A stretch of 64,000 bases of DNA from Labilithrix sp. Its GTDB lineage: Bacteria; Myxococcota; Polyangia; Polyangiales; Polyangiaceae. The stretch spans positions 1 to 64,000 of the forward strand of contig JAQBQL010000197.1 of assembly GCA_028287035.1 (NCBI GenBank), given 5' to 3'. Shown in pieces: positions 24,937 through 32,894 of the stretch. A program made the translations under genes and the position numbers. Position 1 is the first letter of the stretch. Each line of letters opens with the position of its first letter. The notes under the pieces are model-generated. The model saw only the letters and a program-made list of their open reading frames with translations. It ran no database searches and was not told where the DNA came from.

Positions 24937-26549
24937 GATTCCTCTCCTGCGGCGTCGGCCTCGTCGGGGCCGACCGGTATCGTGAAGCGGAAGACCGTCG
25001 GGTCCCGGCGGCTCGCGACGTCGATGGTACCGCCGTGATCGGTCACGATGCGGTGCGTGATGGCGAGGCCGAGCCCCGTGCCGCCCTCCTTCGTCGAGAA
25101 GAAGGCGTCGAACACGCGCGCGTTGTCGGCGAGGCCCGGTCCGCGATCCTCGACCTCCACCTGGATGAAGCGAGGATGGCGGCGGGCCCGCACCTGGACG
25201 TCACCGCCGGAGGCCGGCGACAGGGCCTCGACGGCGTTCTGAATCATGTTGAGGAGGACCTGCTCGAGCTTCCCGCGATCGGCGAGCACGCCGAGGGCCT
25301 GGGGCGGCAGGTCGGCATGCACCGTCACCCCCGCGGCCTCGGCCGCAGGACGGGTCAGCTCGACGGCGCGCTGGACGACGTCCTGCATGGAGAAGCGGGT
25401 CCGCGCCAGGGTCGCCGGGCGCGCGAAATCGAGGAACTCGGTGACGAGGGAGGCGAGCCGCTTGATCTCGTCGCTCACGACGTCGAGCGGCTCGAGGAGT
25501 GCGGGGTCGGCGGCGCTCTTCTGCAGCGCGCGTCGCAGGAACGAGACGTGGAGCTGCGCGCCGTTGAGCGGGTTACGGATCTCGTGGGCGAGGCCGGCGG
25601 CGAGGGTTCCGACGGCGGCGAGCCGCTCGCTGCGCTGGAGCTGCGATGCGGCGGCTCGCTCGTCGGTCACGTCCGAGCCGACCGCGAACAGCACGATCCG
25701 CTCCGGATACGTGGAGGGCACGCGCGAGAAACGCCAGTGCACGTCGCGGATCTTGCCGCTGCGGGAGCGCGTGAGGTGGTCCTGCGCCACCTCCACGCCG
25801 TCCTCGGCGAACAGGGTGGCAAGGAGCTCGTCGTCCCGTGCGCGGGTGTCATCGGGCCAGAGCAGCTCGATGAAGGGGGCCCCGAGCGCCTCCTCGAGCG
25901 TGTAGCCGGTCAAGGTGCGCGCCGCGAGGTTGAAGAGGCGGATCTTCCCCTCGCCGTCGAGGCCGATCACGAGGTTCGGAGCCGCGTCCGTCGCCGCCTC
26001 GTACATGCGGAGCGCATGCTGCAGGCCGCTTCGCAGCTCCTCGGCCTCGAGCTCGTCGCGACGCCGCGCCTGCGCCTCGCGGTCGACGCGGTAGCTCTCG
26101 AGCATGATGGCGAGCTCCATGTCGAGCAGCCGCGTCAGCGCGCGCCTCGTGCCGGCGACGTCCGCGAGGGTCGACGAGGCGGCGATGTCCTCGAGGCCGA
26201 CCCGGATGAGCGCCATCGCGGTGAACATGTACCGCTGCGGGAGGCCGACGCGTACGTGGATGCGGCCGATGGTGAGCGTCTGCTCGAGGTAGGCGTCGTC
26301 GTAGATGCCCGAGAGGAGCCGGCCCATCCACGCGACCATGGAACGCTGGAGCCGCTCGATCTGCTCCTCGCCGGTGAACACCGCGTGGGCGTCCTCGTGC
26401 TCGCGGATCCGCTCGTAGAACTCGCGCGCGATCCGTCCGAAGTGGGGCGCGGCGACCGGACCGAAGGCCGCGAGCAAGCGCGCGTCGTCGCCGCCGAAGC
26501 GCACGTAGCGCTTCAGCTCGTCGAACGTCTTCTCGTGGAAGCCCCTCAT
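24933..26549 (-). CDS. globin-coupled sensor histidine kinase
   Basis: About 538 residues. The N-terminal ~160 form a protoglobin (globin-coupled sensor) domain, with the likely heme-ligating His at ~98 in [15 protein letters not shown] and aromatic residues around it. A PAS domain (~185-300) and a HisKA domain with phospho-His in [10 protein letters not shown] (~321) follow. The HATPase domain has [14 protein letters not shown] and GTGLGL. It has no membrane span, so it is a cytoplasmic sensor, by family of O2 or related diatomic ligands. It pairs with the downstream NtrC-type regulator by a 4-base overlap. The ATG at 26549 starts the globin; sequence upstream is antisense. Confidence 0.93.
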   Translation of the reverse strand: MRGFHEKTFDELKRYVRFGGDDARLLAAFGPVAAPHFGRIAREFYERIREHEDAHAVFTGEEQIERLQRSMVAWMGRLLSGIYDDAYLEQTLTIGRIHVRVGLPQRYMFTAMALIRVGLEDIAASSTLADVAGTRRALTRLLDMELAIMLESYRVDREAQARRRDELEAEELRSGLQHALRMYEAATDAAPNLVIGLDGEGKIRLFNLAARTLTGYTLEEALGAPFIELLWPDDTRARDDELLATLFAEDGVEVAQDHLTRSRSGKIRDVHWRFSRVPSTYPERIVLFAVGSDVTDERAAASQLQRSERLAAVGTLAAGLAHEIRNPLNGAQLHVSFLRRALQKSAADPALLEPLDVVSDEIKRLASLVTEFLDFARPATLARTRFSMQDVVQRAVELTRPAAEAAGVTVHADLPPQALGVLADRGKLEQVLLNMIQNAVEALSPASGGDVQVRARRHPRFIQVEVEDRGPGLADNARVFDAFFSTKEGGTGLGLAITHRIVTDHGGTIDVASRRDPTVFRFTIPVGPDEADAAGEES

Positions 26550-26598
26550 CGGACGGCACTGTAGGCCAAGGTCGAGCGACCGCGCACCCGATGCGTCC

Positions 26599-26617
26599 AC
26601 GCGCAAGGCTTGCGCGT
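26599..26617. promoter_or_regulatory. 19-bp near-perfect palindrome between USP and kinase genes
   Basis: Arms 26599-26607 (ACGCGCAAG) and 26609-26617 (CTTGCGCGT) flank a single base. The palindrome overlaps the stop of the universal stress protein gene and sits about 50 bases upstream of the sensor kinase start. It could terminate the former (7-bp stem, 5-base loop) or be an operator for the latter. Confidence 0.4.
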
Positions 26618-27051
26618 CATGAGGCCGGCTTCGGGCGGACGACATGAACGGAGCGGTCGCAGTGGTCGACCACCTTGGCGGCGGTCGTGCCGAGGAAGCG
26701 ATCGAAGCCGGAGTAGCCGTGGGAGCCGAGGATGACGAGATCCGCCTCGAGGGCCGTGGCCTCGCGGCAGATCGTGTCCCACGGGGCGCCGACATGGACG
26801 TGGCAGGCGACGATCCGCGCGAGCGGGTGGTCGAGAGCGACCGTCTCCAGGTCCTGCCGCGCGTCGGCGGTCATGCTGTCGAGGAGGTTCGCCGCGGTAT
26901 CGACGTACATCGCGTGCCCCAGCTCGGGCGGGAGCCCGACGACGCGGAGCAGGACGAGGTGCGCGCTCAGCGCGACGGCGAGCTCGACGGCGCGGGACAG
27001 CACGAGGGGCGCGCGCGGCGAGGCGTCGAGACAGACGAGAAACGTCTTCAT
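26617..27051 (-). CDS. universal stress protein (UspA family)
   Basis: A 144-residue single-domain Usp protein. It has the N-terminal strand FLVCLDASPRA, helical AANLLDSMTADARQDLE, and the C-terminal nucleotide-binding block GSHGYSGFDRFLGTTAAKVVDHCDRSVHVV, which matches the G-2x-G-9x-G(S/T) ATP-binding pattern apart from minor spacing. It is probably a cytoplasmic stress or redox adaptation factor. It lies upstream of the globin-coupled kinase on the same strand, with 67 bases between. The ribosome site is very purine rich (GGAGGGGGG). Gene context supports a link to oxygen or redox state, by inference only. Confidence 0.92.
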   Translation of the reverse strand: MKTFLVCLDASPRAPLVLSRAVELAVALSAHLVLLRVVGLPPELGHAMYVDTAANLLDSMTADARQDLETVALDHPLARIVACHVHVGAPWDTICREATALEADLVILGSHGYSGFDRFLGTTAAKVVDHCDRSVHVVRPKPAS

Positions 27052-27081
27052 GACATGCCCCCCTCCAGGTTCCGTGCCAGA

Positions 27082-28263
27082 TCAGCCTCGCGCACCCCCG
27101 GCTGGCGAGGATCGCGGCGCGGTCACGCCGGTGAGCAGCATCGCAACCACGAGCAGCGCCGCGGCGACGCACAGCGAGCGGAGCACGCCGGTGTGGTCGC
27201 CGACGAAGCCGACGAGCGGCGGCCCCGCGAGGAACGCGAGATAGGCGATGGTCGTGGCGACGCTCACCCGCGCCGTGGCTGCCGCCGGATCGTCGGCGGC
27301 CGCGCTCACGCCGGTCGGGAAACCGAGCGATGCGCCGAGGCCCCAGCACAGGACGCCGAGCAGCATGACCGGGTACGCGCCGCCGAAGACCACGAGGACG
27401 AGCCCGACGAACGCGAGCGCGCCGCAGCCGCGCAGCACCGCGACGCGCCCGTGGCGGTCGAGGAACCTCGGGCCGAACCAGCGGCCGGTCGTCATGGCCG
27501 CGAGGAAGCACGCGAGCGTGAGCGCCCCCACCGTCGTCGACTGGTGGTAGCCCTCGATCGCGGCGAGCCCGAGCCAGTCGTTGCCGGTCCCTTCGGTGAA
27601 CGCCATGCACAGCACGAAGACGCCGATGAGCACGGTTCGCCGATCGCGCCACGCGCCGAGCGCGGACTGCTTCGCGTCGCGGGTCTTGCCGCGCGGGGGC
27701 GACGGCAGGAAGCCCCGGACCACGAACGGCATGCCCGCCATGACCAGGATCCCGACCGCCGCGAGGTGGGCGGTGACGGGCACGTGGAGCGCCGTCGCGA
27801 GCGCGGCGAGGCCGGCGCCGCCCACCGTCCCGACGCTGAAGCCGGCATGGAAACGCGACATCACCGACCGCGCCAGGCGGCGCTCCACCTCGGCTGCCTC
27901 GACGTTCATCGAGACGTCCCACGAACCGTTGCCGAACCCGACGAGCAGGAGCCCGCCGGCCACCACGAACGGCCCGCCGAGCGCGTAGCCGACCGCCATG
28001 ACGAGGAGGCCCGCGCCGGCGATCACCGCCATGATCGCGACGTTCTTCGCCTCGCCGAGCCGCGCGACGAGCAGGGCGGTCGCGGGCATGGACGCGAGCG
28101 AGCCGACCGCGCCGCACAGGAGCACGAGGCCGAGCGTCCCCGGGCGAAGCGCGAGCCGCTCCTTGATCTGCGGGATCCGCGACGCCCAGCTCGCATACGC
28201 GAAGCCGTTGACGATGAACGTCGCGTAGACCGCGCGCTTCGCCCGCTCGAGGGACGTGCTCAC
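27082..28263 (-). CDS. MFS transporter
   Basis: A 393-residue protein with about 12 hydrophobic segments and the MFS loop between helices 2 and 3 (LLVARLGEAKNVA, a degenerate G-x-x-x-D-x-x-G-R-R/K position). The second half carries a similar RFLDRHGRVAVLRG loop. The substrate is unknown. The GTG start overlaps the stop of the pirin gene (GTGA), so the two are coupled. Open reading upstream of 28263 is antisense/shadow. Confidence 0.9.
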   Translation of the reverse strand: MSTSLERAKRAVYATFIVNGFAYASWASRIPQIKERLALRPGTLGLVLLCGAVGSLASMPATALLVARLGEAKNVAIMAVIAGAGLLVMAVGYALGGPFVVAGGLLLVGFGNGSWDVSMNVEAAEVERRLARSVMSRFHAGFSVGTVGGAGLAALATALHVPVTAHLAAVGILVMAGMPFVVRGFLPSPPRGKTRDAKQSALGAWRDRRTVLIGVFVLCMAFTEGTGNDWLGLAAIEGYHQSTTVGALTLACFLAAMTTGRWFGPRFLDRHGRVAVLRGCGALAFVGLVLVVFGGAYPVMLLGVLCWGLGASLGFPTGVSAAADDPAAATARVSVATTIAYLAFLAGPPLVGFVGDHTGVLRSLCVAAALLVVAMLLTGVTAPRSSPAGGARG

Positions 28264-29189
28264 TCCGGCAAGGGAATGCGTTCCGCGTCCCCGGGGACCT
28301 TCGGGAAGCGGTCGTTCTTCCAGTCGTCCTTGGCGCGCTCGATGCGCGCCTTGTCGCTGGAGACGAAGTTCCACCAGAGACACCGCTCCCCGTCGAGCTT
28401 CGCGCCGCCGAGCAGCATGAGCCGCGTCGGCTCGGTCGTCGACAGCACCACCCTGGCGCCCGGCCGGAGCACGACCAGCGTGCCGGCGGGAAACGGCTGC
28501 CCGTCGCACCCGAGCGAGCCCTCGACGACGTACACGGCGCGCTCCTCGTGCGTGTCGTCCATGGGGAGCCGCGCGCCGGCCTCGAGCTTCACGTGCACGT
28601 AGAGCGTCGGGGAGAGCACGCCCACCGGCGACGCCGCGCCGTACGCCGTGCCGGCGATCACGTCGAGCACCGCGCCCGGCCGCTCGAGCCGCGGGATGGT
28701 CTTCGCGGGATGGTGCTCGAAGCTCGCGGGCGCCTCCTCGTGGGCGGTCGGCAGCGCGACCCAGCTCTGGATCCCGTGGATGCGGACGCCCTCGATCCGC
28801 GACGCAGGGCTGCTGCGCTCGGAGTGTGCGATGCCGCTTCCGGCGAGCATCCAGTTCACGTCGCCAGGGCGGATGGTCTGGTCCGAGCCGAGGCTGTCCT
28901 TGTGGTCGATCTCGCCGTCGAAGAGATACGTCACGGTCGCGAGCGCGATGTGCGGATGCGGGCGCACGTCCATCCCCTGCCCCACCGCCATGTGCGCCGG
29001 GCCCATGTGATCGTAGAAGACGAAGGGCCCGATCATGCGCCGCTGCACCGAGGGGAGCAGGCGCCGCACCGAGAACCCGCCGAGGTCGCGTGGCTTGCCG
29101 GCGATCGAGAGCAGCACGCTCGGCGCGTCGTGGTGGACGCAGTCGCCGTCCACCGTGGGGTCCACGGGATCGAGCTCGGTGGTGCTCAC
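28260..29189 (-). CDS. pirin family protein
   Basis: A 309-residue bicupin. The N-terminal cupin contains RPHPHIALATVTYLFDGEIDHKDSLG and later GSGIAHSE, with the metal-ligand histidines (two in HPHI, one in IDHKD) and glutamate of pirins. The C-terminal cupin is shorter and lacks obvious metal ligands, as is usual. Pirins act as iron-dependent quercetinase-like enzymes or redox-sensing regulators. GTG start, one base after the stop of the VWA lipoprotein gene; the MFS gene follows with overlap. It is likely co-transcribed with its neighbours. Confidence 0.95.
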   Translation of the reverse strand: MSTTELDPVDPTVDGDCVHHDAPSVLLSIAGKPRDLGGFSVRRLLPSVQRRMIGPFVFYDHMGPAHMAVGQGMDVRPHPHIALATVTYLFDGEIDHKDSLGSDQTIRPGDVNWMLAGSGIAHSERSSPASRIEGVRIHGIQSWVALPTAHEEAPASFEHHPAKTIPRLERPGAVLDVIAGTAYGAASPVGVLSPTLYVHVKLEAGARLPMDDTHEERAVYVVEGSLGCDGQPFPAGTLVVLRPGARVVLSTTEPTRLMLLGGAKLDGERCLWWNFVSSDKARIERAKDDWKNDRFPKVPGDAERIPLPE

Positions 29190-29190
29190 G

Positions 29191-30465
29191 CTACTTCGTG
29201 CCCGGACCGGTGACCGTCTTGCAGCCGATCACGATCTTGATCTTGGCCTGCGCGTCGGCCTTGAGGTCGTCGCAGGCCTTGCCGCGCAGGAACACCTTCG
29301 TGGGGTTGGTCGCGTCGTCGTACTCCCAGCCGTTCGCCGGATCCTGCGGCAGGGTCCGGTCGGGACCGCTGCCCGGCGTCATGATGACGTTGACGTTGGC
29401 GGGGTCGAGCGCGCCGGCGTCGGCGGGCTTCGTGAGCGGGAACTCGCAGCTGGCGACCGTGTCCCGGATCTTGTTGATGGCGGCGAGGAAGTCGGCCTGG
29501 ATCTGCGCCGCCGTCTTCGTTCCCGGCGTGATCTGGAAGTGGCAGGGCGTGCCGGTCTTGTCGGCATTGCCCCAGCTCGGATTGCAACCCGGCACCGCCG
29601 TGCCGCCGGCCATCGCGAGATCCTTCATGAAGGCCTCGTCGTAGACGACCGCGGGATCGGCATCCTCGTTGCCGACGCCCACCGCGAAGGTCGCGACCGG
29701 CGGGGTGCCCGTGCGCGCCGCGGTGACCGATCCGATGCAGCCCGCCTTGCTGTCGGTCGGGATGCCGTCGGTCATGGCCACGAGCACGTACTTGCCGCCG
29801 GCCTCGACCGGGGCGACCGGCGTGAACGACTGCAGGATCGTGAGCTGCCCGTCGATGCTCGCGCCGAGGGGCGTGCCGCCGCTCGCGAACACCGGAGGGG
29901 CGAGCCGCGCCTGGAGCGCCGCGGCCTGCGCAGCGTCGACGTACTTGATCGGCACGTCCACCGCGTTCGCCGGCTTCACCGTGTTGCTCGAGAAGAGGTA
30001 GAGGCCGACCGCGATGCTGGGGTCGTTTTTCGTCGCGAGGTCGGCGAAGAACGCGTCGAGCGCGCCGCGCACCGCGATCCACTTCTTGCCGGTCTGGCGC
30101 GTCGGGACGAGCGGGTCGGTCTCGCGCTCGCCGGGGATGAAGCCCGCGCCGTTCGACCCGTCCATGCTCCCCGAGCCGTCGATGATGAACTGCATGTAGA
30201 CGGGCACGCGCCGCGCCTCCGCCGACGCGGTGGCGCAGCTGTTCGTCAGCGGATCCTGCCCTCCGCCGGCATCCGCGGTGCCGCCCGCGTCGGCAAAGCC
30301 GTGCCCGGGGTCTCCGCTCGTGCCGCTCGCGCCGCTCGTACCGCTCGACCCGGCCCCCGCGTCGAACTGCGACGTCAGCCCGGGGTCGTCGCTGCACCCG
30401 GAGGCGATCACGATCGAGGAGAGGAGGAGCGAGGAGACACCACAAGCAAGCAAGCGACGAGACAT
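29191..30465 (-). CDS. VWA-domain lipoprotein
   Basis: The protein has 424 residues. The signal peptide ends in a lipobox (IASGC), followed by a Gly/Ser/Ala/Asp linker. A von Willebrand factor A domain follows, with the MIDAS motif DGSGSMDGS near residue 100 and threonine/aspartate sites later (AMTDGIP). The C-terminal ~130 residues are unassigned. It is a probable surface adhesin or ligand-binding protein. Start: the ATG at 30465 is preceded by a perfect AAGGAGGT at optimal spacing, which rules against the GTG two codons upstream. It is divergent from the HDOD gene. Confidence 0.88.
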   Translation of the reverse strand: MSRRLLACGVSSLLLSSIVIASGCSDDPGLTSQFDAGAGSSGTSGASGTSGDPGHGFADAGGTADAGGGQDPLTNSCATASAEARRVPVYMQFIIDGSGSMDGSNGAGFIPGERETDPLVPTRQTGKKWIAVRGALDAFFADLATKNDPSIAVGLYLFSSNTVKPANAVDVPIKYVDAAQAAALQARLAPPVFASGGTPLGASIDGQLTILQSFTPVAPVEAGGKYVLVAMTDGIPTDSKAGCIGSVTAARTGTPPVATFAVGVGNEDADPAVVYDEAFMKDLAMAGGTAVPGCNPSWGNADKTGTPCHFQITPGTKTAAQIQADFLAAINKIRDTVASCEFPLTKPADAGALDPANVNVIMTPGSGPDRTLPQDPANGWEYDDATNPTKVFLRGKACDDLKADAQAKIKIVIGCKTVTGPGTK

Positions 30466-30518
30466 GCCCACCTCCTTTCACACACGCGGGAAAGCTTCAA
30501 CGTCTCCATCACCTCGCG

Positions 30519-30544
30519 GGCGCGATGGATCCGTGGATCGCGCC
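30519..30544. promoter_or_regulatory. 8-bp inverted repeat in divergent VWA/HDOD promoter region
   Basis: Arms 30519-30526 (GGCGCGAT) and 30537-30544 (ATCGCGCC) flank a 10-base centre that itself contains GGATCC. It lies between the divergent lipoprotein and HDOD genes. A candidate operator; no regulator is identified. Confidence 0.35.
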
Positions 30545-30579
30545 GGCCCCATGTCGCGTTCTGCGGCTTAAGGAGGCTC

Positions 30580-30657
30580 GTGCCGGGGTCGTTCTTGCCT
30601 GGTGATGCAAGCTGCGGAGTTCGGTCGGAGGTTCGAGGCCAGGATCGCGCGAGGTGA
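30580..30657 (+). other. possible 25-codon leader ORF overlapping the HDOD start
   Basis: A strong ribosome site AAGGAGG (30570-30576) is followed by GTG at 30580. This begins a 25-codon frame that ends in TGA at 30655-30657, inside and out of frame with the HDOD coding region. The HDOD GTG/ATG itself has no nearby Shine-Dalgarno. This could be a leader giving translational coupling, or an accidental purine run. Confidence 0.3.
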
Positions 30658-31459
30658 GCTGGACGTTCCGCTCTTCCCCGAGGCGGCGCGCAAGGTCATC
30701 GACGCCTGCGAGCGCGAGAGCTGCGACATGCGCCAGCTGGCCGAGATCGTCCGGCGCGATCCGGCGCTCGCCGCCCAGTTCCTGAGGCTCGCCAACAGCC
30801 CGCTGTTCGGCTCGCGCGCTGCCATCGTGAGCCTTCCGCAGGCGCTTGCCCGGATGGGGACGGCGCAGACGCGGCAGATCGCGCTCCTCGTCACGTGCCA
30901 GGCCGGTGTGTTCGCGTGCGCCTCGCGCAAGGGCGCCGCCCTCCGCCTCCGGGCTCAGGCGGTCGCGACCGCGCTCTGGGCGCAGGAGATCGCGCGCGTC
31001 CGGCGCATGAACTGCGAGGAGACCTTCCTGTGCGGGCTGCTCGAGGACGTCGGCATGCCCGCCCTCTGGCAGCTCGCCACCGAGCTCGAGGTGGAGGCCG
31101 GGACCGCCCTCGCCGCGAACGACGTGGACGCGCACATCGCGCGCCTCCATCACGAGGTCGGCGCGGACATCGCGGAGCGGTGGGCGCTTCCGCGGCGGGT
31201 CGTGTCGGCCATACGCCTGCACCACGCGAGCCCCGACGAGATCGCGGCAGCGGGCGGCGGCGCGTCGCTCGAGGGCACCGTCGCGGCGGTCCAGCTGGCC
31301 GAGGCGCTGGCGCTCCGGAGCGTCGGGGGAACGACCGCCGAGGCCGCCGAGGTGCAGGCGCATCCATCGATCACGATGCTGAGCCTCTATGGTCCCGAGC
31401 TCGACGAGCTCCTCGCGCGCGGCGAGCACGTCCTCGAAGCGATGCGGGCCGTCGCATGA
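30602..31459 (+). CDS. HDOD domain protein
   Basis: A 285-residue protein whose whole length matches an HDOD domain (HD-related output domain). It has ARKVIDACERES, the conserved LAEIVRRDPALAAQFLRLANSPLFG block (residues ~45-70) and the later pattern SAIRLHHASP, but lacks a full catalytic HD phosphohydrolase metal site. HDOD proteins act as signalling adaptors. The start is GTG at 30602 or the adjacent ATG at 30605. Its stop overlaps the transhydrogenase start (ATGA), placing it first in a three-gene cluster. Confidence 0.9.
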   Translation: MMQAAEFGRRFEARIARGELDVPLFPEAARKVIDACERESCDMRQLAEIVRRDPALAAQFLRLANSPLFGSRAAIVSLPQALARMGTAQTRQIALLVTCQAGVFACASRKGAALRLRAQAVATALWAQEIARVRRMNCEETFLCGLLEDVGMPALWQLATELEVEAGTALAANDVDAHIARLHHEVGADIAERWALPRRVVSAIRLHHASPDEIAAAGGGASLEGTVAAVQLAEALALRSVGGTTAEAAEVQAHPSITMLSLYGPELDELLARGEHVLEAMRAVA

Positions 31460-32865
31460 GCGACGTGACCAGGTTCGACTTCGCGGTCCTCGGCGGAGGC
31501 CCGGGCGGGCAGAAAGCCGCCATCGCCGCGGCGAAGGCCGGCCGCTCGGTCGTCCTCGTCGAGCGCGAGGCGCGCATGGGCGGCGCGTGCGTCCGGCACG
31601 GCACCATCCCCAGCAAGACGCTCCGCGAGACCGCCCTCGCCCTCCGCAGCCTCGAGCGTCGCACCGGCGGCGTGCTGAAGGCGGAGCTCCGCGAGGACCT
31701 CGAGGTCGCGAGCCTGATGACCCGGCTCGACGAGGTCGTCTCCGGCCACGAGCGATACATCGGCGACCAGCTGCGCCGCAACGACGTCGCCCTGTGGCAC
31801 GGCACGGCGCGCTTCGTGGACGCTCACACCCTCGAGGTGGTCGCGCCGAACGGCACGCGGCGACGGCTCGAGGCGGGACACGTCGTCATCGCCACCGGCT
31901 CACGACCGCGCACGCCGGAGGGCATCGAGGTCGACCACGACCGCGTGCTCGACAGCGACTCGGTGCTGTCCATGACCTACCTGCCGCGCTCGCTCATCGT
32001 GCTCGGCGCCGGCGTCATCGCCAGCGAGTACGCCTCGATCTTCGCCTCGCTCGGCGTCGAGGTGACCATGATCGACAAGCCAGCGCGGCCGATGGCGTTC
32101 CTCGATCCGGAGCTCACGGGCGCCTTTCTCGAGTCGTTCACGGGGGCCGGCTCCCGCTTCCTGCCGGACCGCAAGGTGGTCACCGCCCGCTACGATGGCG
32201 TCGCCCGTTGCCAGGTGACCCTCGACGACGGTCAGGTCCTCGAGGCCGACACGGTGCTGTGCGCGCTCGGGCGCGTCGCGAACGTCGACCGCCTCGGCCT
32301 CGCGGAGATCGGCGTGAAGACGACGGCACGCGGCCTCGTCGAGGTGAACGCGGACCTCGTCACGACGGTGCCGACGATCTACGCGGTCGGCGACGTCATC
32401 GGACCGCCGGCGCTCGCCTCGACCGCCATGGAGCAGGGCCGGCGCGCCGTGCGTCACGCGCTCGACCTTCACGCCGACCCCTCGGTCACGGCGGCCATCC
32501 CGTTCTGCGCGTACACCATCCCCGAGATCACGAGCGTCGGGCTGTCGGAGTCCGAGGCGGCGGCCGCGCACGGACACGTGCTCGTCGGGCGGGCGCGATA
32601 TGCCGAGATCGCGCGCGCCCACGTCAGCGCGCACGGCGCCGGGCTCCTCAAGCTGGTGGTCGCCCCCGACGGGCGCAAGCTGCTCGGCGTCCAGGCGGTG
32701 GGCGAAGGAGCCTCCGAGCTCGTTCACGTGGGGCAGATGGCGCTCCTCGCCGGCTTCGACATCGACGTGTTCGTGGAGGCGACCTTCAACTTCCCGACAC
32801 TTGCCGAGGGGTACCGCATCGCGGCGCTCGACGTCGTGAGGCAGCGCCTCGAATTACGGCTCTGA
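31456..32865 (+). CDS. sthA: soluble pyridine nucleotide transhydrogenase
   Basis: A 469-residue flavoprotein of the SthA/UdhA type, interconverting NADH/NADPH reducing power. The FAD site is GGGPGGQKAA near residue 13. The region that carries the redox disulfide in related reductases reads GGACVRHGTIPSK with a single cysteine, as expected for SthA, which lacks the second. The NAD(P) site is GAGVIASEYASIF, the second FAD contact YAVGDVIG, and the dimerisation domain is complete. The ATG overlaps the HDOD stop; the next kinase gene begins 29 bases after its stop. Confidence 0.95.
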   Translation: MSDVTRFDFAVLGGGPGGQKAAIAAAKAGRSVVLVEREARMGGACVRHGTIPSKTLRETALALRSLERRTGGVLKAELREDLEVASLMTRLDEVVSGHERYIGDQLRRNDVALWHGTARFVDAHTLEVVAPNGTRRRLEAGHVVIATGSRPRTPEGIEVDHDRVLDSDSVLSMTYLPRSLIVLGAGVIASEYASIFASLGVEVTMIDKPARPMAFLDPELTGAFLESFTGAGSRFLPDRKVVTARYDGVARCQVTLDDGQVLEADTVLCALGRVANVDRLGLAEIGVKTTARGLVEVNADLVTTVPTIYAVGDVIGPPALASTAMEQGRRAVRHALDLHADPSVTAAIPFCAYTIPEITSVGLSESEAAAAHGHVLVGRARYAEIARAHVSAHGAGLLKLVVAPDGRKLLGVQAVGEGASELVHVGQMALLAGFDIDVFVEATFNFPTLAEGYRIAALDVVRQRLELRL

Positions 32866-32894
32866 CCACGGGTTGACCGTTACACTCGGCGGCG

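Noticed and set aside
27065..27080. -24-like element CTGGCACG upstream of the universal stress protein gene
   Set aside because: The -24 half is perfect but the -12 position has GG rather than the invariant GC and would overlap the ribosome site, leaving no leader.
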